Shown in pieces: positions 53,231 through 64,000 of a DNA stretch of 64,000 bases. This DNA is from Helicobacter labacensis. GTDB taxonomy: Bacteria; Campylobacterota; Campylobacteria; Campylobacterales; Helicobacteraceae. The translations under genes were made by a program, and so were the position numbers. The notes below the pieces were generated by a model, which saw only the letters and a program-made list of their open reading frames with translations, was not told where the DNA came from and made no database searches. The stretch is from contig NZ_QXQQ01000001.1 in the NCBI RefSeq assembly GCF_003660285.1, positions 124,001 to 188,000 of the forward strand. Direction: 5' to 3'. Each line of letters opens with the position of its first letter. The first letter of the stretch is position 1.

Positions 53231-54555
53231 ACTCTTTTCCTATCTGGATGGATGAATCCATCTAACATGCAATCCACCAAGTAATCGTTACTCGCCACCA
53301 ATAAATCCATCGGCACTTCCTGCCCGATACACAAGTAGCTAATGGGCTTTTTGCTCTCATAAACTAAGGAAAACAAATTCCCAAACCCCCGACTCTCGTC
53401 TAGTTTTGTGAAGATCAAGCTATCAATTTCTAAGGGGCTAAAGGCTTGATAAATGTCTTTCAAATCCTCGTATTTCGTGGTGAGCGACAACACCAAAGTG
53501 GTGTCTATCTTATAGCCATTTTGCGTGAACTTTCTCAAGGCTTCAATTTTCTTTTTGTCATGCTGGGAGTGCCCTGTTGTGTCAATCAACACCACATCAC
53601 AATACTCCAAAGCCTGCATTTCCTTACTGAAGTCTTCTGAATCCATCACGGTTTCAATGCTAATCTTCATCTTTTTAGCATACCAATTGAGCTGTTCCAC
53701 CGCCCCGATGCGGTAGGTATCCAAGGTTAAAATCCCCACCTTGTATTTCTTGTCCAGCAATTTAGAATAACGCGCAGCCAGCTTGGCTAAGGTGGTGGTC
53801 TTACCCACCCCCGTAGGTCCCACTAGCATTAAAATTTTCTTGTAGCTAGGATCTAAACTCTCATGGCGACAATAAATCATCTTGCGCAAAACCTCTCTAA
53901 AATAACGCTTCACCGTTACTGAGTTTTCGCGCATCTTCACAGGCATCATCTCCAAGCTCAAGCGCATGATCTCATCTAAATGCAGTTTGTGCATGCCACT
54001 ATTTTTAGCCAAGCGGTAAATCTCAGCAAACTCATGGGGGATCACAAAATTTTGTCCCTTTTCCTCGCTCCATACCATGTTTTGGATGAGTTTGAGATTA
54101 TCGTTAATCTTGTTGAGTTCACCCTTGATGGAGTGCAACCCTACCCCCTCTTTGTCTTGCTTGGGGGGTGCGCTCTCTTTGGGGGGTTGGAGCGCGCCAG
54201 CTTGGGGGGCAGGAGGTGGGGGGGGCGGGGTAGAGACTCCGGCAAGCTTGCGCATCTCCTCTAGGGTTTTGGAGAGTTCAATGCTCACTTCTTCTTTGAG
54301 GGGTGGGGTGCTCTCTTTGGGGCGAGGGGGGGGTTGCAAGGCGTTCTCTAGACGCTCTTGCATGCTATTGCTCTTGGGTTTGCTCTCTTCTTTGGGCTTG
54401 TCCACAGCCACCACCACTTCATAAAGCCCGGGTTCTGTGAGACTCTTCTTGCGAATCTCTTGAGCTTTCACCACTAAGGCGTTGTGCCCATGTTCGCTTT
54501 GGGCGCGCTTCAAGGCTTCAGCGGTGGTTTCTCCACTATAAGTATAGAGTTTCAT
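53227..54555 (-). CDS. flhF: Flagellar biosynthesis GTPase FlhF
   Basis: SRP-like GTPase that fixes the polar flagellar site. 442 residues from ATG 54555 (MKLYTYSGETTAEAL), the family start, after GGAGGGGGGC; an upstream start at 54618 is inside folK. A Pro-rich linker with C8 runs lies around residues 90-150. The NG domain has LVGPTGVGKTTTLAKLAARY near 240, DTYRIGAVEQL and TKLDESRGFG. Confidence 0.92.
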   Translation of the reverse strand: MKLYTYSGETTAEALKRAQSEHGHNALVVKAQEIRKKSLTEPGLYEVVVAVDKPKEESKPKSNSMQERLENALQPPPRPKESTPPLKEEVSIELSKTLEEMRKLAGVSTPPPPPPAPQAGALQPPKESAPPKQDKEGVGLHSIKGELNKINDNLKLIQNMVWSEEKGQNFVIPHEFAEIYRLAKNSGMHKLHLDEIMRLSLEMMPVKMRENSVTVKRYFREVLRKMIYCRHESLDPSYKKILMLVGPTGVGKTTTLAKLAARYSKLLDKKYKVGILTLDTYRIGAVEQLNWYAKKMKISIETVMDSEDFSKEMQALEYCDVVLIDTTGHSQHDKKKIEALRKFTQNGYKIDTTLVLSLTTKYEDLKDIYQAFSPLEIDSLIFTKLDESRGFGNLFSLVYESKKPISYLCIGQEVPMDLLVASNDYLVDCMLDGFIHPDRKRV

Positions 54556-55037
54556 GCCCCCCTCCATGCTAGGCGTTGCAAGAATAAGGGCACAAGCACC
54601 GAAGCGCGTTGTTTCCATTTAGGGTGGGGCAGAGTCAAATAGGGCTGTTTATACACCATGCGGTTGAAAAATAGCATGTCAATGTCTAGCGTCCTTGGGG
54701 CGTTTTTAAAGGGGCGTTTGCGCGCGCGCCCCCAGCGTCTTTCCAAATAGAACACCAGCCTAAACAATTCTAACACACCCAAAGCCGTGTCAAAAGACAA
54801 GGTGGCGTTGGTGAAATCCCTTTGTTTAGTATAGCCAAAGGCCGGATTAAGATACAGTGGCGAGGAGTGCAGGCGCGAAAATAGGCGGTGGCGTGTAAGA
54901 TACAGCCACAACGCTTCAAAAATCTTTTTAGAATCGCCCACATTACTCCCTATACCCAAAGTCGCTCTATTCTTCAAAGGGTAGGCACGAGCACACTTGC
55001 TAGGAAAAAAGCGCGTGTAGACAAGCGTGCATCTCAC
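54552..55037 (-). CDS. folK: 7,8-dihydro-6-hydroxymethylpterin pyrophosphokinase
   Basis: Folate synthesis enzyme. 161 residues with GIGSNVGDSKKIFEAL, SSPLYLNPAFGYTKQRDFTNA and the metal motif RTLDIDMLFFN. An atypical basic N-terminal extension of about 25 residues precedes the conserved start. It overlaps flhF by 4 bases. Confidence 0.88.
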   Translation of the reverse strand: MRCTLVYTRFFPSKCARAYPLKNRATLGIGSNVGDSKKIFEALWLYLTRHRLFSRLHSSPLYLNPAFGYTKQRDFTNATLSFDTALGVLELFRLVFYLERRWGRARKRPFKNAPRTLDIDMLFFNRMVYKQPYLTLPHPKWKQRASVLVPLFLQRLAWRGA

Positions 55038-55041
55038 CCCA

Positions 55042-56064
55042 TCACAAAACCTCAGCCCTAGAATGTTTCACCACCACTAAATCTTCAATACGCACCCCGT
55101 ATCGCCCGGGGATGTAAATCCCAGGTTCCACTGAAAAAACCATGCCCTCTTCAATAATCATCTCACTTCTAGGTGAAATAAAGGGCAATTCGTGGATGTC
55201 CAAGCCGATCCCATGCCCAGTGCTATGGCTGAAAAACTCTCCATACCCGCTTTGCGCGATCACTCCCCGCGCGATCGCATCGATTTGCTTGCCCGTCATA
55301 CCCGCGCGCAAATTCTCGATGGTGCGCTCTTGGGCTTCACGCACCACATCGTAAATCTCTTGTAAGGTTTTATCCTTGAAACACTGGGTGCGATCAAAGC
55401 TAAAATTTTCACCGAAACAGGCGGTGCGGGTGCGATCGGCGCAATAACGCTGGTATTTAATCCCCATGTCTGCCAAAAGCAAATCCCCTTTTTGCAAGCG
55501 TGTTTGTGGGCTGGGTAGGGCATGCGGTTTAGCGGCATTGGCGTTGATCGCCACAATGGGCTCAAAACTCAAATCAAGCTCCCCCTCACAAGTCAAAAAA
55601 GCTTTGCTCTTGAATTGCAACGCTCTCTCCACTTCTCCTTGCGCGCATGCCCGCGCGAAACTCTCAAACGCTTCCACATTCAACGCTTGGGCGTGTCTGA
55701 GCAAAGCGATCTCGGCTTCACTCTTAATGATACGCTGTTTTCTGTGGTAGTCGCTCTCCCCTATGAGCTTACAGCCTCTCAAGCCCGCCTCCAAGCGCCC
55801 ATAAACATGCACGCTAATCTGTGCGCTGTCAAAATAGAGTTTGGGAGTTTTTTGGGCTAATTCAATGGCTTTTGCCCACAGATCAAAGCTCTCTACCACT
55901 TCCACGCCCGCGCGCACGCCCGCGCGCGCCTCCAAAGTGTAGCGCGCATCGGTGATGAAAAACGCCCGATCTTCTAATTGCAAGAAAACCCCATGGTCGC
56001 AACTATAGCCACAAGCAAAATATTGGGCGTTCTCATCGGTGGTAAAATGGGGAGCTACACTCAA
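55042..56064 (-). CDS. pepQ: Xaa-Pro aminopeptidase/prolidase (M24)
   Basis: Metallopeptidase of the creatinase fold, 340 residues. Metal ligands seen in [19 protein letters not shown] (two Asp), [14 protein letters not shown] (His), and [13 protein letters not shown] (Glu) plus [10 protein letters not shown] (Glu). TTG start overlapping the aroQ stop (TTGA). Confidence 0.85.
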   Translation of the reverse strand: MSVAPHFTTDENAQYFACGYSCDHGVFLQLEDRAFFITDARYTLEARAGVRAGVEVVESFDLWAKAIELAQKTPKLYFDSAQISVHVYGRLEAGLRGCKLIGESDYHRKQRIIKSEAEIALLRHAQALNVEAFESFARACAQGEVERALQFKSKAFLTCEGELDLSFEPIVAINANAAKPHALPSPQTRLQKGDLLLADMGIKYQRYCADRTRTACFGENFSFDRTQCFKDKTLQEIYDVVREAQERTIENLRAGMTGKQIDAIARGVIAQSGYGEFFSHSTGHGIGLDIHELPFISPRSEMIIEEGMVFSVEPGIYIPGRYGVRIEDLVVVKHSRAEVL

Positions 56065-56564
56065 GCACTTCCCCCCGGAGTGCTGTTGTTTTGCACTTGG
56101 TTCTCTTTGATCGCCTTGATCTCAGCTAGCACCTGCATCATGGCAATCAAAGCCACATGGTAGCCATAGTGCCCCAAACCGGTTACCACACCCATGCTAG
56201 CCGCCCCCGTGTAGCTAGTTTTTCTAAAATCTTCGCGCGCGAAAATATTGCTCAAATGCACCTCAATCACGGGCATGTCTGCAAGCATGATCGCATCGGC
56301 GATCGCCACAGAAGTGTGCGAGAACGCCCCGGGGTTAATAATAATCCCCTCTACCTCGCTCCCCACACATTCTTGGATGCGATCGATGATCTCACCCTCA
56401 AAATTGGTTTGAAAAAACTCCAGCTCCAAATCGCTCTGTTCGTTTTGCTTAGCAAAATTCTCCAAATTCTCATGGATTTGATCCAAAGTTACAGGACCAT
56501 ACAGTCTAGGATCGCGATGCCCTAGCATATTCAAATTAGGTCCCTGAATCACCAAAATTTTCAT
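56061..56564 (-). CDS. aroQ: 3-dehydroquinate dehydratase, type II
   Basis: Shikimate pathway enzyme. 167 residues with [19 protein letters not shown], the active-site region [20 protein letters not shown] and [19 protein letters not shown] 56564 follows AAGGAG. Confidence 0.94.
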   Translation of the reverse strand: MKILVIQGPNLNMLGHRDPRLYGPVTLDQIHENLENFAKQNEQSDLELEFFQTNFEGEIIDRIQECVGSEVEGIIINPGAFSHTSVAIADAIMLADMPVIEVHLSNIFAREDFRKTSYTGAASMGVVTGLGHYGYHVALIAMMQVLAEIKAIKENQVQNNSTPGGSA

Positions 56565-56601
56565 CAAAACTCCTTAGTGTAGATACCCAATTATAGCACA
56601 A

Positions 56602-58248
56602 TTACAGCGTAAATTTACGCACGATTTTTTGCAAGTCCTGCGCTGTGCGTTCCAAAACAGCGATTTCTTGGGTATTGCCACTCATAGAGGTGGCAACTTC
56701 ATGGGCGATCTTAGCGATCTGCTTGATCTGTGTGGCGATATTGGCGATGTCTTGGAATTGGTTTTTAGAATGGATTACCACACTTTTAGCGTCCTCTAGC
56801 GAGCTGGTGGCTTTGTTGTAGATAGCCTCTAGCGCGCCGGAGGCTAAATTGGCATGCTCCTGACTCTTGGTGATTTCAGCAACCATGTGTTCCATACTGG
56901 CTACAGATTTCTTGGTTTCCTCTTGGATAATCTTGATGATACGATCGATCTCTTGGGTCGCTCCGCTAGTGTGTTCGGCTAGCTTGCGGATCTCATCTGC
57001 CACCACCGCAAAACCTCTGCCATGTTCACCCGCGCGTGCGGCTTCAATGGCGGCATTCAAAGCCAATAAATTTGTTTGATCAGCGATGCCCTGAATGAGC
57101 TCCGCACTCTGCCCGATGTTTTGGGCATGTTTGTCTAGGGATTGGATCTGCTCTGCGCCCGCGCGCACACTCTGGGTAATGCCCTCCATGCTCTGTGCGG
57201 TGTCGTTCACCGCTTCTTTACCCTTTTGACTCAACTCCACACTTTGCAAGGAGTTTTCCTCTGTTTGGGCGATGGTGTTACTCACCCCTTGGATACTATT
57301 TTGGACATAACTCATGCTTTTGATGAGCTCTGCAGTCATCTCCTTTTGTTTGTTGGCGTTTTCTTGTGAGATACGCGAGAGGTTGGAAACCAATGCGGAT
57401 TTTATGGTAATGTCATCAGAAGATTGACCAATCTGTCTAATAATGTTCACCATAGAGGCTTGCATCTCTTGGATGGCTTCTAGGGCACTGCCTGTAGAAC
57501 ACGCGCGCATAGACCTAGAGAGATTGCCCTCAGCAATGGCGCACACAATCTTTTTAATAGCAAGGGGTTCAGCCCCCAAAGAAGCACTAATGTGGCGCAC
57601 AATCATGATCGCAATGGCAACTCCAATGACAAGAGCTACAAGAGTTAAGGTGATCATCAAGTGGCTAAAGTCGTTAGCGATACTCTTGGCGAGCGAAGTG
57701 AGCTGTTTGTTGAGATTCTCCTCATGGTCAATGAAAGCGTTGATCGCGGCTAACCATTTGATGAAGCTTTGGGCTAAATGCTGGCTTAAGAAGTCTGCAG
57801 CTAGCTGTGTATCTTGTCTTTTCAGGGCAATGAGTTTTTCAATCTGGGGCACTGCGATGGCATCGATAGCGTTGATTTGGCTATACAAAGCGCGCTCCTC
57901 TTGGCTGATGCGCTCCAAGTCATGGGGGTGGGCAAAGAGATTGTCCATAGACTCTTTAGCCACTTTGTAGTCGTTGTAGAGTTTGGTGATCAAGGCGACT
58001 TGGGTTTGTAAAAACTGGGGGTCTTTGGTGATCACCACATCGCGCACAGCAATAGAGCGGTCATGCACAGCCCCGCGCATGTTAATAGCGTAGCGTTCCT
58101 TGAGGGCGTTGTAGTTTGTGATCTCGCTTAAGAGATGATTGATGGTGCGCACCCGCAAAATACCTATCCCGCTCAAGATCACTATTAAGATAATCACAGC
58201 CCCAAAGCCCCCATAGAGTTTTGCGGAAATACTCACCTTGTTCATCAT
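56602..58248 (-). CDS. Methyl-accepting chemotaxis receptor
   Basis: 548 residues. Two membrane helices ([20 protein letters not shown] and [20 protein letters not shown] near 200) enclose a helical-bundle type sensor domain with [25 protein letters not shown]-like piece follows, then the signalling domain with the hairpin tip [38 protein letters not shown]. The ligand is unknown. It follows the HpaA-like lipoprotein gene by 7 bases. GTG 58251 is an alternative start. Confidence 0.9.
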   Translation of the reverse strand: MMNKVSISAKLYGGFGAVIILIVILSGIGILRVRTINHLLSEITNYNALKERYAINMRGAVHDRSIAVRDVVITKDPQFLQTQVALITKLYNDYKVAKESMDNLFAHPHDLERISQEERALYSQINAIDAIAVPQIEKLIALKRQDTQLAADFLSQHLAQSFIKWLAAINAFIDHEENLNKQLTSLAKSIANDFSHLMITLTLVALVIGVAIAIMIVRHISASLGAEPLAIKKIVCAIAEGNLSRSMRACSTGSALEAIQEMQASMVNIIRQIGQSSDDITIKSALVSNLSRISQENANKQKEMTAELIKSMSYVQNSIQGVSNTIAQTEENSLQSVELSQKGKEAVNDTAQSMEGITQSVRAGAEQIQSLDKHAQNIGQSAELIQGIADQTNLLALNAAIEAARAGEHGRGFAVVADEIRKLAEHTSGATQEIDRIIKIIQEETKKSVASMEHMVAEITKSQEHANLASGALEAIYNKATSSLEDAKSVVIHSKNQFQDIANIATQIKQIAKIAHEVATSMSGNTQEIAVLERTAQDLQKIVRKFTL

Positions 58249-58255
58249 CACCCAT

Positions 58256-59074
58256 CTATTTTTTAATTTTTTCTATGGCATTTCTGTAGCGGTTGATATT
58301 GGTGTCTGTTAGCTCCTCCACCAAAGAGCGCATCACTTTGGTGTACATGTCGTTTAAGATCTTGCGGATCGCATCGTCCTTGTCTTTAATTAACTGGGTT
58401 TGATCCTCTACGCGGGGCGCGTAAAATCCGCCCGAATTTGTGGCGCGGTAGCTGTAAGTGTGGGTTACTGCTTGGTAATTGCCCACATCCACTCCAAAAT
58501 TGTGAATCACTCTGCCCGTTTCAGGCTCGAAGAAATTAAACCACACCGAACCCGAACTTTGATCCACCATGACATCTAAATCCTGCTTGGCTGGATCGCT
58601 GGTGTTCATTTTCACATCCTCTAGCACGCCCACCCAGCCACTCAAATCCAACACCGCCCATGTCTTGTGCTTTTGTGCGGCGCTGAGGGATTGTCTAGTG
58701 CTAAAGCGCAGGACTTGATAACCGCGTTTTTGGAAGATCTCTTGGATTTGATCGAGCAGGGCTTCTTGGAATTGCGCCACATAGGGTTTGAGATTATCGC
58801 TCACCTGCATATGGGGCGCAAGAAGCCCTATAAAGCGGTTATTGATAGGTTCTTGGACGATCTTGATGGGGTAGTGGAAATCCAAGAGGGTGTCCCCAAC
58901 GATTTTTTTGGGTTGGTGCTTTTTGGTGAATTTCTGTGCGGGTTTGTGGGCGGTGGGTTCGGGTTTGGGCTTGCTGGCTGGAGTTGGGGTTCTAGAGGGG
59001 TGCTTGATGAAAAGACAGCCTGAAAAGGTCAGGGCGATGCCTGCAAATAAAACCCCCTGTCTGATATTGTGCAT
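58256..59074 (-). CDS. HpaA-family lipoprotein
   Basis: 272 residues with lipobox [15 protein letters not shown], a Pro/Lys-rich linker, then a domain aligning by eye with the neuraminyllactose-binding hemagglutinin Hpa[47 protein letters not shown] and [19 protein letters not shown]. HpaA paralogues sit on the surface or flagellar sheath. TATAAT lies 33 bases upstream and a G10 run further up, so phase-variable transcription is likely. Confidence 0.8.
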   Translation of the reverse strand: MHNIRQGVLFAGIALTFSGCLFIKHPSRTPTPASKPKPEPTAHKPAQKFTKKHQPKKIVGDTLLDFHYPIKIVQEPINNRFIGLLAPHMQVSDNLKPYVAQFQEALLDQIQEIFQKRGYQVLRFSTRQSLSAAQKHKTWAVLDLSGWVGVLEDVKMNTSDPAKQDLDVMVDQSSGSVWFNFFEPETGRVIHNFGVDVGNYQAVTHTYSYRATNSGGFYAPRVEDQTQLIKDKDDAIRKILNDMYTKVMRSLVEELTDTNINRYRNAIEKIKK

Positions 59075-59106
59075 GAAAAACCTTCAAATGTTAAGATGAT
59101 GACCCC

Positions 59107-59112
59107 ATTATA
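59107..59112 (-). promoter_or_regulatory. -10 box of the HpaA-like gene
   Basis: TATAAT on the minus strand (GTGTTATAATGGGG), 33 bases before the ATG. The G10 tract begins 20 bases upstream of it, about where -35 contacts occur. Confidence 0.65.
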
Positions 59113-59132
59113 ACACAGAATGAAAAACTAAT

Positions 59133-59142
59133 CCCCCCCCCC
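59133..59142 (-). repeat. G10 tract upstream of the HpaA-like promoter
   Basis: Ten G on the transcribed-gene strand (C10 on plus), in the intergenic gap between nifU and the HpaA-like gene. Confidence 0.95.
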
Positions 59143-59150
59143 TGCTTTGC

Positions 59151-60131
59151 TTAGATGGGCAAGACGCGGATATGCTCATCTAGGTGTTCTTGCAAGACCC
59201 CTTCAATGGCAAATAAAGTCCCCGTAGCCGCGCTGGCACATCCATCGCATGCGCCCATGTAGCGGATGTAAACATCTACAAAGCCCCCACCCTCCTTGAT
59301 GTCCAAGATCTCCAAATTCCCCCCATCCATCATGAGCATGGGACGGATGTGTAGATCGATGGTGTGATCGATCGCCTTGACTTTCTGCACCATTGTCATG
59401 TCCACAAAGGCTAAATTCCCGCTCAAGGATTTTTGCGCGTTCTCTTTCAGCGCTTCGGCTTGCATTTCTGTGCGCACATCTTTGAGAATATCTACCAAGT
59501 AATACTCCCTAGCCTCGTGCCCTCCGGGTTTCACACAGCTTTTACAAAAGCCCCCAGCCTTAGTGTATTGGGTGATCTCCTCCACGCTCTTTAGATCATT
59601 GAGGCGAATCACTTCCTTAATCGTGCCCAAACTCACCCGCGCGCACTCGCACACGATGATCTCGCTTTCAAAATCCTCCGGATTCTTGCCTAGATACTGC
59701 CCAGCAGCTTGCTTAATCACATCATAAGCCATCACCGAGCAGTGCATTTTTTGTCCGGGCACAGCGGGCACATCGGGATGATCCCTTAAGCTATGTTCCA
59801 CATCTAAATTGGTGATCTTAACCGCGTCTTGCACCCGTTTACCCAAGCACAATTCCACCATCATATCCGAGCTAGCGATGGCTGTCCCACACCCAAAGCT
59901 CTTAAACTTAGCGTCCACAATCACATCGGTTTTAGGGTCTACCAACCAGTAAAGGCGCACCGCATCCCCACACGCCTCCGCGCCATAATCGGCTACAATG
60001 AGTTTACCCCCCTTAGCCTGCGCTTCCTCTTGCGTAATAACCCCCAAGTGTGTGGGGTTATTCATGCGTCTGCTGACTTCCTTAGAATACGCATCCCATA
60101 GCGCGCCACCTAATAAATTGCTCTTTGCCAT
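59151..60131 (-). CDS. nifU: Fe-S cluster scaffold NifU
   Basis: 326 residues in three parts: IscU-like N-domain (FKSFGCGTAIASSDMMVE, CSVMAYD), central ferredoxin-like cysteines (CECARVSLGTI, GGFCKSCVKPGG), and the C-terminal NifU domain (GGGFVDVYIRYMGACDGCAS). Partner of NifS just upstream, 9 bases apart. This NIF system is the main Fe-S system in Helicobacter. Confidence 0.95.
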   Translation of the reverse strand: MAKSNLLGGALWDAYSKEVSRRMNNPTHLGVITQEEAQAKGGKLIVADYGAEACGDAVRLYWLVDPKTDVIVDAKFKSFGCGTAIASSDMMVELCLGKRVQDAVKITNLDVEHSLRDHPDVPAVPGQKMHCSVMAYDVIKQAAGQYLGKNPEDFESEIIVCECARVSLGTIKEVIRLNDLKSVEEITQYTKAGGFCKSCVKPGGHEAREYYLVDILKDVRTEMQAEALKENAQKSLSGNLAFVDMTMVQKVKAIDHTIDLHIRPMLMMDGGNLEILDIKEGGGFVDVYIRYMGACDGCASAATGTLFAIEGVLQEHLDEHIRVLPI

Positions 60132-60140
60132 GCGATCTCC

Positions 60141-61352
<1,212 letters not shown>

Positions 61353-61400
61353 CTAATACTCATGGTAAATTTGGTATACCACGCTATCCTTTATGCAATC

Positions 61401-62711
61401 TTAAGATTCTTGCATAAGCGCGATCAATTCGGGGATACTCACCTCACTCTGTATAATTTCTTCCTCCTCTTGCGCCATGAAAGCCTCCATGCCCGCCTTT
61501 TTGGCGATCGCCTCGTCTAATTCTAAATCAAAACCCTGTTGGTAAGACCCGATGCGAATCAAGACTTCATTTTCTTTCAATAGGGCGTAGAGCTTGCGGA
61601 ATTTGCGCGTGGCTTTGAGATGCTCAAGGGTGCTGACTTCCTTGCTCACCCTTGAAGCTGAATTGAGAATATTGATGGGGGGATAAACCCCATGGTCGGT
61701 AAGTTCACGACTGAGCACAATATGTCCATCTAAGATACTGCGGGCTTGATCGGCGATCGGATCTGAGAGATCATCGCCCTCCACTAACACGGTGAAAAAC
61801 GCCGTGATACTCCCCTTATTCTTTTCCTTGCCCGCGCGCTCCATAAGCTGGGGGAGTAAAGTCAGTGCTGAGGGAGGGTAGCCTTTGCTAGTGGGAGGTT
61901 CTCCCATAGCAAGCCCTATTTCGCGCTGTGCCATCGCAAAACGCGTGATCGAATCCATCAAAAACAACACATCATGCCCTTGGTTTTTAAAATACTCCGC
62001 CACGCTCATCGCACAAAACGCGCCGTATTTACGCATTAGAGGAGAGTCATCGCTGGTCGCCACCACCAAGACCGTGTTGTCTAAATTGCCCTGTAAATTT
62101 TTGTGGATAAACTCTGGGATTTCGCGCCCGCGCTCCCCGATGAGCGCGATCACCTTGATAGGCGCGTTGCAACCGCGCACCACCATACCCATCAGCGTGG
62201 ATTTACCCACCCCACTGCCCGCAAAAATCCCCATCTTCTGCCCCTTGCCACAGGGCAATAAGGCATCGATGCTCTTAACCCCCACTCCAAACATTTCATC
62301 AATCACGCCTCGATCTAAGGGTTTCATGGGCTCTACCATGACGGGCGCGAACGCGTTTGCCCGCACAAACCCTAGCCCATCTAAGGGATTGCCCAAGGGG
62401 TCTAGCACGCGCCCTAACAAACCCTCCCCCACAGGAAAACTCAAACCCTCTTTGACAAAGAGCACGCGATCTCCCACCTTGCACCCCTCCACAAAGGAAA
62501 AGGGCGCAAAGCCAAATTGCCCTTGTTCTACCACCACCACCATACCTAAGCATTCCTTGCCATCGCTCCGTTCTACCTTCACGACATCGCCCACAGAGGG
62601 TAAAAACCCCTGCACAAACACCATGTTGGGTAAAATCTTACACACCATGCCATAGCGCGGCGAGAGATCGCGCACAAGTTGTAGGCGGGCTTTGAGAGTT
62701 TCTAAAGACAT
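61401..62711 (-). CDS. fliI: Flagellar export ATPase FliI
   Basis: 436 residues, F1-beta-like. Walker A GIFAGSGVGKSTLMGMVVRG near residue 160, DVLFLMDSITRFAMAQREIG near 245 and GEPPTSKGYPPSALTLLPQL. RBS AAAGGAGG. In H. pylori fliI neighbours fliQ; here they are about 24 kb apart. Confidence 0.94.
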   Translation of the reverse strand: MSLETLKARLQLVRDLSPRYGMVCKILPNMVFVQGFLPSVGDVVKVERSDGKECLGMVVVVEQGQFGFAPFSFVEGCKVGDRVLFVKEGLSFPVGEGLLGRVLDPLGNPLDGLGFVRANAFAPVMVEPMKPLDRGVIDEMFGVGVKSIDALLPCGKGQKMGIFAGSGVGKSTLMGMVVRGCNAPIKVIALIGERGREIPEFIHKNLQGNLDNTVLVVATSDDSPLMRKYGAFCAMSVAEYFKNQGHDVLFLMDSITRFAMAQREIGLAMGEPPTSKGYPPSALTLLPQLMERAGKEKNKGSITAFFTVLVEGDDLSDPIADQARSILDGHIVLSRELTDHGVYPPINILNSASRVSKEVSTLEHLKATRKFRKLYALLKENEVLIRIGSYQQGFDLELDEAIAKKAGMEAFMAQEEEEIIQSEVSIPELIALMQES

Positions 62712-62754
62712 AATCCTCCAAAGGGTTTTTATTGTGGATTAACGCATATTTAGT

Positions 62755-62760
62755 TAGAAT
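62755..62760 (+). promoter_or_regulatory. -10 box of tig
   Basis: TAGAAT in TAGTTAGAATGAG, 36 bases before the tig ATG. Confidence 0.45.
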
Positions 62761-62796
62761 GAGTCCTTATTATACTCAAACTCAAGGAGTTATGGA

Positions 62797-64000
62797 ATGG
62801 ATTTAGAAACCAAAAGGCTGGATGGAGCCAACGCGCGTATCTACGCCAAGCCTTCCTTACAGGATTTTGAAGACAAATCCAATAAGATCGCCCAAAAGAT
62901 CGCCAAGAACACCAAAATAGATGGGTTTAGGAAGGGTAAAGCCCCTTTGGAGATCATCAAGCAACGCTACCAGGGGCATATCGAACAAGAATCCCAAAAG
63001 GAATTATTGGACTCAGTCTTGCAAGCGGGGGTAAAAGCCCTAGAACTCACTCCCCAGGAGATGATAGGTAGCCCAGCGGTTCTCAAATTCACCAAACAGG
63101 ACACACATTTTGAGATCGAACTCAATGTTGGTCTCAAGCCCACTATCGATCTCTCTGGTGTGGAGGCTTGTATCCCTAATTTTTCTGTAGCCCAGATTAG
63201 CCAAAAACAAATCCAAGATCGCCTTGCGTTATTAGCTAAGGAAAAGTCCACTTTTTCAGACGCGCCAGAGGGCAGTGCTGTGGCTAAGGGGCATGGTGTG
63301 GTGATAGACTTCGAGGGTCTTTTAGACAACCAGCCCTTTGAAGGTAACCAAGCGCAGAATTTTGCGCTCATCGTGGGTGAAGGGCGTTTGTTGGAGAGTT
63401 TTGAAAAAGAATTAGTGGGGATGAAAGTGGGCGATGAAAAATACTTTGCGGTAACCTTCCCCAAAGACTACACTAACGCCACCCTAGCAGGTAAGGAAGT
63501 TTCTTTCCATGCCAAACTCCATAAGATCCAAATCCGCCAAATCCCTGAGATTGATGACGCGTTTGTCAAAGCCGTGCTTAATCAAGAAAAAGAACCCACT
63601 TTGGAATTATTGCAAGAAAAGATCAAAGATCAGCTTTTCTTGGAGGCTAAAACCAAGCTCTACAACCAAGAGTTAAAAGAGCAGCTCATCAATAAGCTGG
63701 ATGAAACCTTTTGTTTTGATCTGCCTAGCACCATTGTGGAGCAGGAAATGGATCTCTCCTTGCGCCAATCCTTACAAAACATGCCCGCAGAAGAGATCAA
63801 GCGACTCCAAGAAAATCCCTCTAAGGTGCAAAAGAAGCGCGAGAGTTTTAGGGAAAATGCGCTTAAAAGTGTGAAGGTAACTTTCATCATAGACGCTTTA
63901 GCCAAGCAAGAAAAGATTGAAGTGCAGGATAATGAAGTCTTCCAAACCCTCTACTATGAAGCCATGATGACTAACCAAAACCCCCAGCAATTCATAGATT
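62797..64000 (+). CDS. tig: Trigger factor (3' partial)
   Basis: Ribosome-bound chaperone/prolyl isomerase. About 401 residues are present and the frame is open to the window end. MDLETKRLDGANARIYAKPS, the ribosome-binding signature GFRKGKAP near residue 45, a PPIase-like domain (VVIDFEGLLDNQPFEGNQAQ, GEGRLLESFEKELVGMKVGD) and the start of the helical C-domain are seen. ATG 62797 is used, since the ATG at 62792 runs into a stop; AAGGAG lies upstream. Confidence 0.95.
   Translation, partial: MDLETKRLDGANARIYAKPSLQDFEDKSNKIAQKIAKNTKIDGFRKGKAPLEIIKQRYQGHIEQESQKELLDSVLQAGVKALELTPQEMIGSPAVLKFTKQDTHFEIELNVGLKPTIDLSGVEACIPNFSVAQISQKQIQDRLALLAKEKSTFSDAPEGSAVAKGHGVVIDFEGLLDNQPFEGNQAQNFALIVGEGRLLESFEKELVGMKVGDEKYFAVTFPKDYTNATLAGKEVSFHAKLHKIQIRQIPEIDDAFVKAVLNQEKEPTLELLQEKIKDQLFLEAKTKLYNQELKEQLINKLDETFCFDLPSTIVEQEMDLSLRQSLQNMPAEEIKRLQENPSKVQKKRESFRENALKSVKVTFIIDALAKQEKIEVQDNEVFQTLYYEAMMTNQNPQQFID

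Noticed and set aside
61885-62655. 256-codon ORF opposite fliI
   Set aside because: Antisense shadow of a clear FliI frame; Pro/Ser/Thr-rich low-complexity product without domain features.
62967-63464. 165-codon ORF opposite tig
   Set aside because: Trigger factor reads perfectly on the other strand; the antisense product looks random.

Overview
This window comes from a gastric non-pylori Helicobacter, probably of the felis/bizzozeronii/heilmannii type; this is inferred from gene order and families, not from a search. The order nuoG-N, pflA, phosphomannomutase matches H. pylori. So do dapC-murC-hypothetical-mutS2, motA-motB, and folK-flhF-flhG-fliA-fliM-fliY. Hop/Hof-type outer-membrane proteins, an HpaA-family lipoprotein and NikR are Helicobacter traits. 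Long G/C homopolymers, and a SelB I do not remember from H. pylori, argue for a relative rather than H. pylori itself.

Layout. 1-8940: the distal complex I operon (nuoG, cut at its 5' end, to nuoN). 8930-14544: pflA, phosphomannomutase and, convergently, a Maf-type flagellin glycosylation gene. 14545-17581: an accessory island read leftwards. It holds a promoter, a 31-codon leader ORF with a C10 tract, a membrane-anchored P-loop GTPase, three unrecognised genes and an LRAT-domain gene. The GTPase, the three unrecognised genes and the LRAT gene all carry frame breaks, and the LRAT gene also holds a 270-bp IS200/IS605-type mini-element. 17592-22796: mutS2 (split at twin C9 tracts), a small membrane protein, murC, a dapC-like aminotransferase with a C11 tract, and a small LptM-like lipoprotein. 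22758-26706: DUF721 gene, a short uvrC, nikR, nadD, rsfS, miaA. 26775-32384: exonuclease, gltX, Hof-type porin, selB. 32381-36557: motAB and its neighbour, ThiF-like, metallo-hydrolase, murB. 36677-37112: an orphan HTH/coiled-coil gene. 37138-41306: fliQ, tyrA, lon, bamD. 41417-47876: fliW, proC (frameshifted), atpB, ThiE/TenI-like, lctP, dnaJ, NYN protein. 47873-49303: a Hop-type porin behind a C13 tract. 49402-56564: fliY-fliM-fliA-hypothetical-flhG-flhF-folK-pepQ-aroQ, nearly all overlapping. 56602-62711: chemoreceptor, HpaA-family lipoprotein behind a G10 tract, nifU-nifS, fliI. 62797-64000: start of tig.

The core is respiration, motility and cell-wall metabolism. The unusual layer is slippage and decay: homopolymers of nine or more lie in or next to mutS2, the dapC-like gene, lon, nadD, the island leader, one porin and one lipoprotein. 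No rRNA, tRNA or CRISPR array was seen.
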